Origin: Watersipora subatra
Lineage: Eukaryota > Bryozoa > Gymnolaemata > Cheilostomatida > Watersiporidae
DNA: 64,000 nt
NCBI RefSeq assembly: GCF_963576615.1
Contig: NC_088717.1
Coordinates: 58,392,749 to 58,456,748 of the forward strand
Reading direction: 5' to 3'
The notes under the pieces are model-generated. The model was not told the DNA's origin. It made no database searches and saw only the letters and a program-made list of their open reading frames with translations. A program made the translations under genes and the position numbers. Within the stretch, counting starts at the first letter, position 1, and each line of letters opens with the position of its first letter. Of the stretch, positions 24,401 through 35,613 are shown one piece after another.

Positions 24401-24985
24401 AATTCAGATTTCAAGATAGAAGAGACAGTACGCAAAATACCGCTTTCTTCATAGAGAGACTATATCTGCGCCAACCAACAATTAAACCTTTGATATGTCT
24501 ACGAAGAACCCAATACTTGTAACCTCGGAGCAATAAACTTAATAAAAAAACTTAATAAGAACGATCTAATCTGCGTGGAAATTCAATCAAACTAATATAC
24601 CGGTAATAACTCTGGAGATTAAAGGCCGCATTAAGGTATTTAAGTTTATATGTAAATTTAATACTGCAATCTTATGGTATTTTGCATTTTTCTTGCAACA
24701 ACGAACCTGGCATTTTACTGTATGTTAACATTGCTACTATAATCAAATTTATGCTATTTGTATATGTATGCTGCTGTCTTAAGTTTATATATTATAATAT
24801 TGTTTACAATGTGAACATCAACTGTATGTTATAGTTTTAGTGCCATGGTGTACTACATGGTAGAAATACATATTGCATCAGTTAAACATAAGGTTTGACA
24901 ATCTGAGAGTTATTACAATCATACTCTAATTTAAGACTCTTAATTCTACTTTGCATATTCTCAAACAACGTATTATGTTTAACAA
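21451..24985. other. Long stretch without recognised genes
   Basis: Mostly AT-rich unique-looking DNA. A short imperfect repeat of the AACATGACATA type lies at about 23528-23575. The first few hundred bases may still belong to the decayed hAT element (for example around 21960-22060), but I could not confirm this. A 64-codon - strand frame (23577-23771) resembles nothing known to me. Confidence 0.5.
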
Positions 24986-25286
24986 TCTATATATATATAT
25001 ATTTCTCAAGGTATGTCCATGTGTCGTATGTCTGCCTGCATTCCGGCTATAGCTATTATTAGAATAGCCTAGCTTGGCAACAGTGCTGATGCAATGTCAT
25101 TGCTTACCGGCATTTGAAGCTTACTAAGTTAGTGGAATTTTCCATTGGCAATGTACCAGGCCACTTGGCAATGGCCTGCCACTTGCTGGAGAGTTGCCTG
25201 CCAGCAAGTGGTAAGCAAATCTCATCACTTCTCATTGTTTATAAGCTGATTTTTAATACCCGGGCAACGCCGGGAGGCACAGCTAG
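24986..25286 (+). mobile_element. Complete small non-autonomous Helitron
   Basis: 301 bp starting TCTATATATATATATA and ending AGCTAG. It is flanked by A (24985) and T (25287), so it sits between A and T as Helitrons do, without target duplication. The 3' end has the diagnostic hairpin CCCGGGCAACGCCGGG (25259-25274) about 8 bp before CTAG. There is no Rep/helicase coding. It is the only copy in the window with both ends visible. Confidence 0.85.
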
Positions 25287-25489
25287 TTTTAATATAAACG
25301 TATTTCATTTGGGCAGGGCTGTGTTTTCTAATGTTTGAAAAGCATAGTTGGTTTGAAGCTAAAATAGTCAAGTGATTATGACTAGAATTGTTTATTATTA
25401 GAAATGTGTATTGTTGTAGAGATACAATGTCGTCCCACATCTAAATAGGCTGTACAAACAGTTCAAACTGAGTGATGAGCCGATAGAAG
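25287..25489. other. Spacer without recognised content
   Basis: AT-rich; no supported feature. Confidence 0.4.
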
Positions 25490-27000
25490 ATGAAATATTC
25501 TTTTTGGATATGAACAAGGCGGTGAAGCATGTGAAAAGCCTCAGTACACTTCCTAGGACCATCTCAAAAAGCGGAAAAAGCCAGAACTGAAAGCGTTAGA
25601 TCAAAAGATAGCAATTCAGTAAATCTTAGAGCAACAGCCGCAAAAAAATTCAAGCGACAGTAATTCCAAATAACCAACAAGTGAATTTTATTGAAACATG
25701 ATTTCTAACAAGTTAGATTTCTGAAAGTTCATCCCAACTGACCCACATGTACTTAATTTAGTCAAGGTTCTCGATATTAAAGTTGATGGTGTGATGAGCT
25801 TCAATGTTTATCATCTAACAACATGAACAGTCATGATGAAAATCTTATATCAATTGAGATTGCAAATCTGCTTGATATAGAGATTATCAAGAATTGTGTG
25901 AACTAACCCGGAGAATTTACTTCACCAATATTTCTCGTATCGAAATCAGAAGGATCGTACCGAAAAATCCACAACATGAGAAAGTTCAACAAAGTTGAAC
26001 ATTTCGAAATGGAAAATTTGCAGAATGCATTGTCATTAACAACTAACAAGTCTTCATTGCTATACGACTTCTATCGATTTACAGAAAGCAAATTATTTAT
26101 TATTATTTGAGGCTTACCGGGGTTAGTTATACCAGTATCAGTTGTTACAAGCTGGACGGACAGGCTTTATTTGGTAGACTGTCCCAAGTGATTAGATTTT
26201 TCATCTCTTGTTTTCTGCTTGTCAATATGGACAACTGCATTACCATGATTTAAAGTGTGCAAAAACTGATGCCCTGGAAACCAGGAGTTACAATGCCAAA
26301 ATTTCTGTGGCAGAGGATGCATGACAGGATTTGCAGTGGTGGTTGCAGAACGCTAATAATTCTGGAAAGCCTATTAAGTCACTTGAACCAAACCTTTAAG
26401 TTTGTACAAATGCAAGTCTGAAAGGATTCGGAATATATGCATGTAGCAGTAGAAATTCTTACGGTTTTGAATGGTATGAAAGGGACATGTGCTATGGTGA
26501 TAATATAAATTGTATTGAATTGAAAGCTGTCGAGTATGGTATGAAGACTCTTAGGGACGGTTTACATGGTAAAATCCTTTTGCTCTGAATAGACAACACA
26601 TCAGTGGCTTATGTGATTGAAATGGTCGGCACATATTCTGGCATGCACATACCATACTGAAAGATATCTGGAACTGCGGTTGAAAATTACATTGACTTAA
26701 TTGCTTCACATCTTCTAGGGTCCTCTAATGTAATTACAGATCGAGCTAGCATGCAATTTAGATATACCAATGCTGAAAGTCTGAATTGAACATTCAAACT
26801 TCAAAATAATTTGTGACTATCTCAGGTCGATACCTGAAGTAGACTTGTGTACGTCATACACTAATGCTAAGACATCTCGATATGTTGCTTGGAAGCCGCA
26901 TCAAAATGCATCCTTTATAGATGCGTTTACGATAGACTGGAATCAATTCAACAGTTTATATATATTTCCTCCTTTCAGCTTGTGGAGAAGTGTTGTACAC
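25490..27000 (+). mobile_element. DIRS-like retroelement fossil (RT-RNase H part)
   Basis: Broken + strand segments show PGEFTSPIFLVSKSEGSYRK and HNMRKFNKVEHFEMENLQN (about 25910-26020), which fit the DIRS/Ngaro reverse transcriptase start. Next are QDLQWWLQNANNSGKPI (about 26310), CTNASLKGFGIY (about 26405) and INCIELKAVEYGMKTL (about 26505), followed by an IDNTSVAYV-type RNase H motif. The region ends with YVAWKPHQNA-like and FPPFSLW segments (about 26880-26985), which precede the tyrosine recombinase in DIRS elements. No terminal repeats and no recombinase domain were recognised. It is heavily broken (more than ten interruptions) and old. Confidence 0.65.
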
Positions 27001-28239
27001 TGACTGAGATGTTACCGAGACACCGCCATGTCATGACGCTCTATTTTCCAACCCTTCCCTTAAGGTGGCGCTTTATTAGAGGTGACGTTCAAATAAAGGG
27101 TGACGTTGTATTTTTCAAACACCTCATCAGAACTTTCGGAATATAAATTTAGCCGCTTCACGGGTGAAATGAATGTCACTTATATTTTACACTCTTCTTT
27201 GGACAAAGCAACATTAACCCTTTTGAATGCAAGAAATTTGCTAACTTTCTTCCAACTTGTCGTAGATCTCTAAGTAAATATGCCCGGGGAAGCTGATACG
27301 TGTCTCTATCAGTTGATATCTACTGCTTGCAATTAACCTATGATGATCGTATAGCCTGCTTTGCAGTTTGTTGGCGCTTCGCTTCAAAGTTTTTTATATC
27401 ATTTTAAATGTGAAGGCATATTTTTATTTTATAACAGCTATATTTAATAAAGTTGCATAAAAGCTCATTGCACTCATTGGGAGGTATGTTATGTATTGCA
27501 GCTAAAACTGGCTTTTTATGGGCAATAGAGAGGAGCGTAAATCCATTGTAAGCCAAGTTTATTTAACTGCGATTATGCTATCAAATAATATGCTGTAAAC
27601 CTGCAAGCTTATAAGCTATATAATAATAATAATAATCCATCAAATGCTACAAATAGATCTTCAAGAACAAGTGACATAAAAAACATACTGATAATACATT
27701 CTGAACCAAAAATTAACATGTTTAAAACAAAAATATTAGCAGCGTTTGCTCGACCAGTTGCGCTCTTATTGTTACTTTTGTTTGAAACCATTTCATATTT
27801 TTCTGGCTGTTCAATACTTTCTACAGTGTTTTCTGACTTCAACTCCTTTTCTTCACAGCTGAGTTCATCGATATTAGCATATTGAATATCATATATATTA
27901 GCATTTTATGGTGTTGCATTCAAAGTTTTAACAAAAACTGTAAAGACTTGAATTTGGAAAACGGACTTTGATACGAATAGAAACAACGATTGAATTAATT
28001 GTTATTGATGTAATCAAGTCATAACTACAACGGTTTTGTTGATACTTTACTACTGATCACTTGCTATGATGGGTTCATAAAGATAAAGAATGTCAAGAAG
28101 TAATGGTCAAATAGAAGTGACCCTCAATTAAAGGGTGGTGCTTCATTTTTCAACCCTTTCTCCATGATGGCCCTCAAATGGAAGTGGCATTCAAGTGAAG
28201 GTGGTGTTCAAATACAGATTATACGATAGCTATTCCTCT
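27001..28239. other. Stretch without recognised genes
   Basis: Two places (about 27050-27120 and 28120-28215) share the theme 'AAAGGGTG(A/G)(C/T)G...TTTTTCAA' and 'GGTG(G/A)(C/T)GTTCAAATA', suggesting parts of one repeat family, but ends could not be defined. A 77-codon - strand frame (27609-27842) has a hydrophobic C-terminal half and no similarity known to me. Confidence 0.4.
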
Positions 28240-29430
28240 GGGATGAGTAGGACTGAGGAGAAATGATATAAATATGATTCATTCAGATATGGAACAGGCA
28301 AATCCAGGAATGCTTTCGAAAACATAACAGAATAATTTGACAGCTTCTGTAAGCCAAAAAAACTGTGTTGATAATGCAGCATTAGCTTCTATTACTGAAA
28401 CAAGGCTGTCAAACTAGCGACAAATTCATAACCCAGCTGCACAAAATAGCTAGAAACTAACCTGGTTGAAACGTAAGACAGTTTTGTATTGCACACGCTT
28501 TTAATAAGAATCGCAAATAACAACTTGCGGCGCCAGTTGTTTGAATGCACAGAGCAGCTGACATTAGATGAGGCCATCAAAGTATTCAAAGCCAATGAGG
28601 CTACCACGGTGATCTAAAGACACTGAAATTGAATTATGAAGAGGTAGTAAGGTAGATTACAATCAGGAGAGCTTGACAAGTGGTGTGGTGACCCATTATG
28701 GCACAGGACAACCAAATACATATGAAACAATGTGTAATGTACCAATTAGAAGGCCCTGCAACAATGGAAAGTGATATTGAGGCAACGCAACGTCCCGGGG
28801 AAGGCGTAGTCAAATGTAAAAATGGTTTTGTTTGCACATAACATACAAAGACTATATGGTGGTTGTAGGCTATCTTACAAATTTTTTTGCGACCGAATCA
28901 CTAACATCGGGCTCGGTGGTCAAAGCCACAAGGGGAACATTTGGTAGATTTGGAATAACTCATGTTATTCACTTGGTTAATAGGAAACCGTTTGGCTCGA
29001 CTGAGTTTCACAGGTTCAGCGACAGCTGTGAGTTCACACACACTACCAGCTCCCCACATCATTCGCAGTCTAACGGCAAGGCTGAGGCTGCATAGGATAG
29101 CAAAGCAAGTTCTAAAATGAGCTGAGTGCTCATGGCGGGCTTTACTGGAAGTACGAAATACTGAAGACTTCTGAAGAAATACTGAATGTTCTGAAGAAAA
29201 ACATTAACAACGAACCCGAACATTCTCCAGACAAAAATATCAGGGCAGCAGATGTTCAAACTCAGTACAAGTTGGCAAAAGATCTGCCTAGCCTTGCTTA
29301 AGGTACTCCTGTACTTTTGCGAGATGTTACAACTCACAAAGTTTGCTTGCAACAGGGCATGATTAGTAAGAGGCTATCAGATCGAGCATATGCCATCACT
29401 AAGGCTGAGAGAGACGTGACAAAAAACCGA
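28240..29430 (+). mobile_element. Ty3/Gypsy fossil (gag-like and integrase-like parts)
   Basis: A gag-like piece at about 28310-28610 includes FDSFCKPKK, DKFITQLHKIAR and LTLDEAIKVFKANEAT. Integrase pieces follow: KDYMVVVGYLTNFF (about 28850), STEFHRFSDSCEFTHTTSSP and HHSQSNGKAEAA (about 29010-29095), and a C-terminal part with GTPVLLRDVTTHKVCLQQG and SKRLSDRAYAI (about 29300-29395). These are Ty3/Gypsy signatures. Protease and RT are not recognisable here. It is heavily broken (roughly five to ten interruptions). It may belong with the fossil at 18180-20420, but that was not shown. Confidence 0.68.
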
Positions 29431-30959
29431 GTTGACATTAAGCCTGTCAGGCAGCAAGAGCAACAAATCTGCGACCGGTTGTCAAGGAAACGAGATGTAA
29501 CATCCCAAGAAAAATAGTCAGGTTCGTTACGGAGGCATAAGTAGTCTTGTTCGGGAGACCTAAGGCAGTCACTAGGGGCAAATAATTAGACAGGTTTTCA
29601 AGGGGGTAGGAAAAACTGGGAGATCTCAAGTCTCCAGGTAATTGCCAAAAATTCATATCAGACTCTGGGAGACGACCCACTAAAACAAGCCAGTATTGGA
29701 GGCCCAATTTTTCTTTAAAGCTTGGACCAGTCTATCGCCAATAAGGAAGATGCAAATCAGGAACCAATAGATACAGCCAAAACTGGCACACCACCTACTG
29801 TAAGATAGAGGCCAAATACAATCTTATAGCACTTTATTTTCTCTGTCTTACGAAACTCATACTGTTCATATAAAAGACCCATTTTAACTTATTAGGATCA
29901 TTTCGGAATTCCGGTTGGGTGTCACCACACAATAGATGCATTAGAGACATTTGGTTAGGCTGTCGCCACCTAATTAATACAATGAAGATAATAATCCAAA
30001 TGTGGCTCAATGCTTATGGAATCATCGGAAGAAGTCAACAACATTTCCTCTTCATGTTCTTACAATCGAATCTGTTATGTGAATGGTCTGCCATGGTCAT
30101 CCTTCTTATTCGTTGAGTGTCTTTGTATCTTGCTTCCTGAGTGAACAAAGTTTTTTTCTATTTAATTAATGGTTATCATAGCAACTTGGTTCTGGGCTCT
30201 TATAGTTTTGTAAATGGTATATAAGGCTGTGTTTGAAAATTCTTAGTGAGCATAAGTGAGTAAACAAGGCGTCGAGAGTATAATATAATAAAGTTTGATA
30301 ATAATCCACAAGCTCATCTCTTATTTGATTCGAAAATAGTTGGTAGTCTAACTACATTGCACCAAACTATCACACTACATCAAACCAACAAGAGTACACT
30401 ACCAGCCGAGGTCGAGCTGTATGATGACCAATAAGATTCGACGATCAGATCTTATATGACTTTCAGGGGCCAATTGTTCCAGATAAATCATAATTATTAT
30501 AGTATGTAATTTTTATAGCAGATCATTGTCAGCGAAAATACTTTCTGATGAAGGATTTATCAATATACTATGCTTAGTCACTTCTGTTAACCTGGTGTAG
30601 CAGTAGTAGCCTAATAGATGTCAAGGAGAAATAGACCGCTTTTGTCTTTTTGAAAACGCGATGTTCATAATATGTTATCTTTGAGGCTATGCTATAAATT
30701 ATATATCCAGATTTATGGTTTTCAAACAACAGAAAAACACCATTTTGGATATGTAAGCATACATGTTTTTTGTACCACTAGTTGTGAAACTAACCAGAAT
30801 AACCAAATACTGCAACATATTACCAAAGTCAAGTTGACAGGCGATCCTCTCTTGCGACTTCCTCTCACTTGCGATGTCGCTATATGGGAGCAAATATGCT
30901 ACCACTTTACGTCATGACGCAAAGTTATGGTGTAACGACGTTATAAGAAGCTGGTTGCT
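29431..30959. other. Stretch without genes; possible LTR remnant at about 30160-30400
   Basis: Around 30215-30300 there is a TATA-like TATATAAGG and, about 60 bp later, an AATAAA-like TAATAAAG, in the layout of an LTR promoter and poly(A) signal. This would fit a 3' LTR for the Gypsy fossil upstream, but no partner LTR was found, so it stays a suggestion. Confidence 0.35.
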
Positions 30960-31089
30960 CTTATTAAAAGCTTACTCAAATTTTTCATTGGCAGTGTGCC
31001 AGGCTAATAGCAAGTGACAGGCAACTTTCTTTACCTCTGTTTATAAGCTGATTTTTAATACCCGGGCAATGCCAGGGTAGCTCAGCTAG
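30960..31089 (+). mobile_element. Helitron 3' end, copy B
   Basis: It shares with 25130-25286 the stretch from AAGCTTACT through TTTATAAGCTGATTTTTAAT and the CCCGGGCAATGCC hairpin region, ending AGCTAG followed by T (31090). The 5' end is not recognisable. Confidence 0.68.
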
Positions 31090-31396
31090 TCTGTGTTATA
31101 ACTAGTTCTAGAACACTCCTTTTGTATTAAACTAACAATCAACCTGCTATTTTATCACTTATGCAACAGTGTTATGTTAAGCATTTGCCTCCACCATGGA
31201 CAAGAGAGAACAACTCCCCAATGTGATCATTTTATGTTTACTATTTTTCATCCCACAATCCTCTGTACGTTTTTCTCATCCACTATACAAACGGCAATCT
31301 GTGTGTGTAGATGTTTGTCCACCTTATAGAGTATACTTTCCTTTTTTTCGTCGTACGAATTTCGGTCGTACGAAGTGAACTGAATTAATATGAGCA

Positions 31397-31535
31397 CTGT
31401 ACTTTTCGGACTATTAGCTGCTTCTTTTTTCTGATAGTTTGAGCCACGCGGCTTATATAAGGGTGCGGCTATTTTATGGTTGTTTTTTTCTTTCACCGTT
31501 AGGGTGCATTAACCGGAGTCTCCGGTTAGTGCACC
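31397..31535. repeat. Possible pogo-type MITE end and short hairpin
   Basis: TGTACTTTTCGGACTATTAG followed by GCGGCTTATATAAGGGTGCG resembles the ends of pogo-like MITEs. Directly after it, GGTGCATTAACCGGA (31503) and TCCGGTTAGTGCACC form a hairpin with one mismatch and a 3-nt loop. The second end of the element was not found. Confidence 0.35.
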
Positions 31536-31787
31536 TCTACTCATAACCTATTCATCGTTTTCCCGTTTTCACACAAAAATGACGTAATAATTACAACTTT
31601 ATGAATTCTTCTAGCTCTATGACACGCGATGCTTTTCTTGTCTTTGCCGTATGAAGGCTAATTTGTTTTCAGGAAATGATATCGGCAATAGACTCTCTCG
31701 ATATTAGAATTTGGCGATCAAATTCTATTAACTCTATGAAACATGATGCCTTTTTTGCGCTTTTGTGAACCTCCATTTCCGGTTTTC

Positions 31788-32604
31788 TTAAGGTTCAATT
31801 GCTAAATCGCCGTAAAGATTAAAGATGAAAACACACTAGGCGATATTTAGAGCGATATCGCGCTGTGTGGCGCTAATCAGTGCTAGAACTCACTCAGCGT
31901 GCTCATGCAGAGCGATAACGCTAAACTTTCTCTACACAACTTTATCGCTAGCGAGATGCATTTCGATTGGTTGGTTTTTACCAGAATGCAATTTTATAGC
32001 GGGTAATTATTTCTTATCGATGTCCACCAACGTACAGCAGCGACAGTTTGCTATTTTGTTATGATCGAAACATCTTCGGAACGAACACTGAATTGTTTAT
32101 AAATTTAATAATAGCACCCCCAGTCCTGTACAGCTTAACAAACAAAAATTACAAAAAATCTGAGTTGAAAACCAACATTTGGAGTCAATCATTGTGCAGG
32201 TTAACCATCTTGAGAACAGTAAATATTTAATACATTAAATATAAAAAACCACTACAAAATAAAATATGTATAAAAGTTGTAAAAATATTACAGCTAAAAA
32301 TATAATAATCGTTTTTCTTATGTTTTCTTGTAGTGTAGGCAGTGTACAATCCTTGAAAGTGAAATAGGTTTACTAACAAATGCGGAAGTTTACGTTGTTG
32401 CCTAGACAGCGCCATATTGACTTACCTAAATTTATTAACAACTCCAAAGAAACTAATGATACAGAATTTTTTTAGCAGTTTGTGAGCGTGCCCATTATAT
32501 CGTTTGCTAGTGAATCGCTCAAGTGTGTTTATGCACGTGCCAGTAATGTCTCCGCCCTCCTCATGACGCTCGCGATAAAATCGCCTAGTGTGTTTGGACC
32601 TTAA
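31788..32604. mobile_element. Non-autonomous DNA transposon with TTAAGG ends
   Basis: The left end begins TTAAGGTTCAA and includes ACACACTAGGCGAT (about 31830). The right end, read on the other strand, begins TTAAGGTCCAAACACACTAG and continues GCGAT. The 14-bp ACACACTAGGCGAT match in inverse order and the TTAA tips suggest a MITE of about 817 bp. There is no transposase. A piggyBac-like target (TTAA) is possible but not proven. Confidence 0.6.
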
Positions 32605-32699
32605 TACTTTTCACGCGAACAATTGTATTATTTCGAGTAGGAATAGCCTCTAGAATCTAGATTCTCTCACCTGCGATCAGAAAAAGACACTACAATATC

Positions 32700-33172
32700 T
32701 CATATTTACATATCGTCGTACCAGTATCATCGTATTCAGAGTTTTGATGGATAGCTGTTGGTGGAACAGTAACTTTTTTATACACACACTTCTATGCAAG
32801 AATTGTTATTATTAATTCAACATATTCAGAATGTTTATTTTATTTTCTCAGTTTGTATCAATTGTATCATTACCGAATCATCTTTTATTGCAATCGTAAC
32901 ACAACAGGCTCAATTTAATTATCACTTGCTAATTATTTCACTTTTACATCTAAACCCTTGTATGGTCGTTTTATTTTTTTTAATTTTATTTGACATGCAC
33001 GAAACATTTTTCCCATGATATGAAGTTTAAAAGTTGTTTGACATAGTTTGAAAACCTTTACAGTTGTATTTATATTAGGTAGAATGTCAAATGTTGTTAT
33101 ATGTTAAATACAAATCAATTTTCTGTCCACAGACTTCTCTATTACCCGAGCAACGCCGGGTTGTACAGCTAG
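32700..33172 (+). mobile_element. Helitron-like copy C
   Basis: It ends with the degenerate hairpin ACCCGAGCAACGCCGGGT and ACAGCTAG. The 470 bp before it match 33655-34150 (shared GTTTTGATG-ATAGCT, CCGAATCATCTTTTATTG and ATGTTAAATACAAAT). The base after CTAG is G, so the junction has mutated. Confidence 0.6.
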
Positions 33173-33654
33173 GTGTATTAGCTTACACATCTTTCCTTCT
33201 AAACCTAACCAATTAGTTTTTCGTAATTAATTTCACATTTTACAACAAACATTTATAAGATTACTGTAAGATTTATTGTGTAAGATTACAAGTATCAGTT
33301 ATTCCTCACTTTCTTATATTTACATACATTTACATACTTTGGGAAATATATATATAGATATATAAATTTACATTCTCTTATTACATTTATAAACTTCTTA
33401 TAACTTTTAAAGTTTATAATATAAGTTTTAAAAAATTTTTTATCGTCGTTATTATTCCAAGTTGCATTCTTTTAAACATAATTTGAGTAGGTACGGTATC
33501 ATGTTTGAAGTTTAAACATTATTCATTTTCATATCATTGTTATTATTACTTGATTAATTTCCAATCTTTAATACTAATATTTGATTCAACCATTTTTGGC
33601 TGACATTGTTCTAATAAAATTTCAACTACAAAATACTACCATATTCTGTCATAT
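33173..33654. other. AT-rich spacer between two Helitron-like copies
   Basis: No gene. Very AT-rich, with runs such as ATATATATAGATATATA. Confidence 0.4.
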
Positions 33655-34170
33655 TTTTTAGTATCGTCGTATTCAAAGTTTTGATGAATAGCTTCTGGTG
33701 GAACAGTAACCTTTTTATACCCACACACTTTTATGCAAGAACTGCTATTATTAATTCAACATATTCAGGAAATTTATTTTGTTTTCTCAGTTTGTCTTAA
33801 TTGTATATTTACCGAATCATCTTTTATTGTAAATGTAGCAAAACTGACTTAATTTAGCTATTACTTGCTAATTATCATTTACATCTAATCCCTTTTACAA
33901 TTGTTTTATTTTTTTCAATTTATTTGACAGGCACAAAACCTTTTCCTCATGATATCAAGTTTGAAAGTTACAGCTGTTTGACAAAGTTTGAAAAACTTTA
34001 CAATTGTTTTTATTTTCTCTCAAATTATTTCAACCACACAAAACACTTTTCTCATAATATGTTGAAAGTTAGAATGGCAAATGTTGTTATATATGTTAAA
34101 TACAAATAAATTTTCTGTGCATAGACTTTTTTATTACCTGGGCAACGCCCGGGTACAAGTACAGCCTATG
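33655..34170 (+). mobile_element. Helitron-like copy D
   Basis: A second copy of the segment at 32700-33172 in the same orientation. It ends with the hairpin ACCTGGGCAACGCCCGGGT and a decayed terminus (CAGCCTATGG instead of CAGCTAGT). Confidence 0.58.
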
Positions 34171-34424
34171 GTGTAAAATAGCAACTACAAGCTTAGCAAG
34201 TTCAGCTTATGGTGTAAAATGTTGAAAAAATACTTTACCGAAGTTGTTTTCTCGCCTTTGAGCGGATTAAAATTTACATGATTTTATTTTAATGGGAAAA
34301 ATTGTATCGGATCTCGAACAATTCGATTTTCGAACAACCTTCTGGAACGAATTATGTTCAAGAACCGAGGTTCCACTATACGTTATTAAAAAATATAGGT
34401 CGCTTATGTGAAAGTTCTGAAATT

Positions 34425-34615
34425 TTAAATTTACATTGGTTTGAAAGCTTTTACAGTTGTTTTAGTTTCTCTCTTAATTAATTTCAACTATACAAAACAC
34501 TTCTCATGATATGTAGTTCGAAATTTAAAATGGCAAATGTTATATGTTTAATAAAAATCAATTTTCTGCCCAAAGACTTTTTTACTACCCAGGCAACGCC
34601 GGGTAGCACAGCTAG
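34425..34615 (+). mobile_element. Helitron-like copy E (3' end)
   Basis: It shares the upstream stretch TGGCAAATGTTATATG with copies C and D, has the hairpin TACCCAGGCAACGCCGGGTA, and ends CAGCTAG followed by T (34616). It is 5' truncated or diverged. Confidence 0.66.
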
Positions 34616-35546
34616 TCCTGTATAAATTATGAAGGCAGTACACGTTAATCAAAGCTCACACTATTGAAGCCATGGCATCTAGCTCCATATCAACATTTTG
34701 TGCAAGCTTTATCTAATCACTTTTAATATGCTAGCTGTATGCTGGCTTTATGTCAGATTTATTCCAGCCTTATTATGCAATACTAGTATGTATATAATCG
34801 GCTGCTATTCACTTGGAGTGCAGTTCAACATTGTCACCACTGGCTCCATGAGATTCAAGCGCATTAGGAAACATTCATAATATTCTGGAGTTGTGATCTC
34901 TTTAATTATGAATGTACGGATCGAATAACTCCCAGTCCGACTCTTGAGAATATTACGAACGCAAATAAACTCGAAACGATCATTATGGTATTTTGCAGCA
35001 AAAAACTGGACCACGAAGACAACAGTTTCAAAAAAATTAATAAGCAAGCCTGATTCTCATTCAGTAATAATCATAACTTCAAACATCATATATATAAACG
35101 TGCGAAACAAGTATCCAGAAACGTTAAAATAAACCAAAATGTTTATTTACGCAATCGTTGTTCTATGCATGGCGTTGACAAACTTTGCTTTGTAAACGTT
35201 TGTCTAAAATCTTTCATATTATTGAAAACAAGTTATTTACTATTTCATGTTTAAAATATTGTTGACGCTCATCGGCTAGGTTTTATTAATCGTTTATGGA
35301 TGGCGCAGTTCGTCAATCGCGAACGCAGCGCTAAAGGCGCACATTGATGTATTTATAAGGCTGTTATTATAACATGCGCTTCGTTGAAGTGGAGAGCAAT
35401 GGTGATTGTGATAGGTGACCAATAATGAACAAATTACTCAGGAAACATATTTGGTCGTTCAGATGGGAACAGAGTTTCTGAAGCATTGCAGCGTCATGAC
35501 TTACGAGTGCTAGCACATATCTGTGTGCAATTAGACAGAGAGCGAC
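34616..35546 (+). promoter_or_regulatory. Upstream region of FPGT, probable promoter
   Basis: No gene is seen. From about 35295 to 35345 the DNA becomes relatively CpG-rich (TTCGTCAATCGCGAACGCAG and GCGCTAAAGGCG), unlike the AT-rich surroundings. This fits the promoter or first-exon leader of the gene starting at 35547. No transcription start site can be fixed. An in-frame TAG at 35532-35534 limits how far upstream the coding region can reach. Confidence 0.4.
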
Positions 35547-35613
35547 ATGGTTGCAATGAAGAAAACATCTCTTTGCATGACCCCAGTTTTACAGGAGTAC
35601 GACAAGTTGCGAG
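35547..35613 (+). CDS. FPGT: FPGT exon 1
   Basis: Codes for residues 1-22 plus one base (MVAMKKTSLCMTPVLQEYDK and LR). The ATG at 35547 is the first after an in-frame TAG; a second Met codon at 35556 is an alternative start. The donor is GAG|GTGAGT. This is the least conserved part, so the exon rests on the frame, the donor and the length matching the family N-terminus. Confidence 0.72.
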
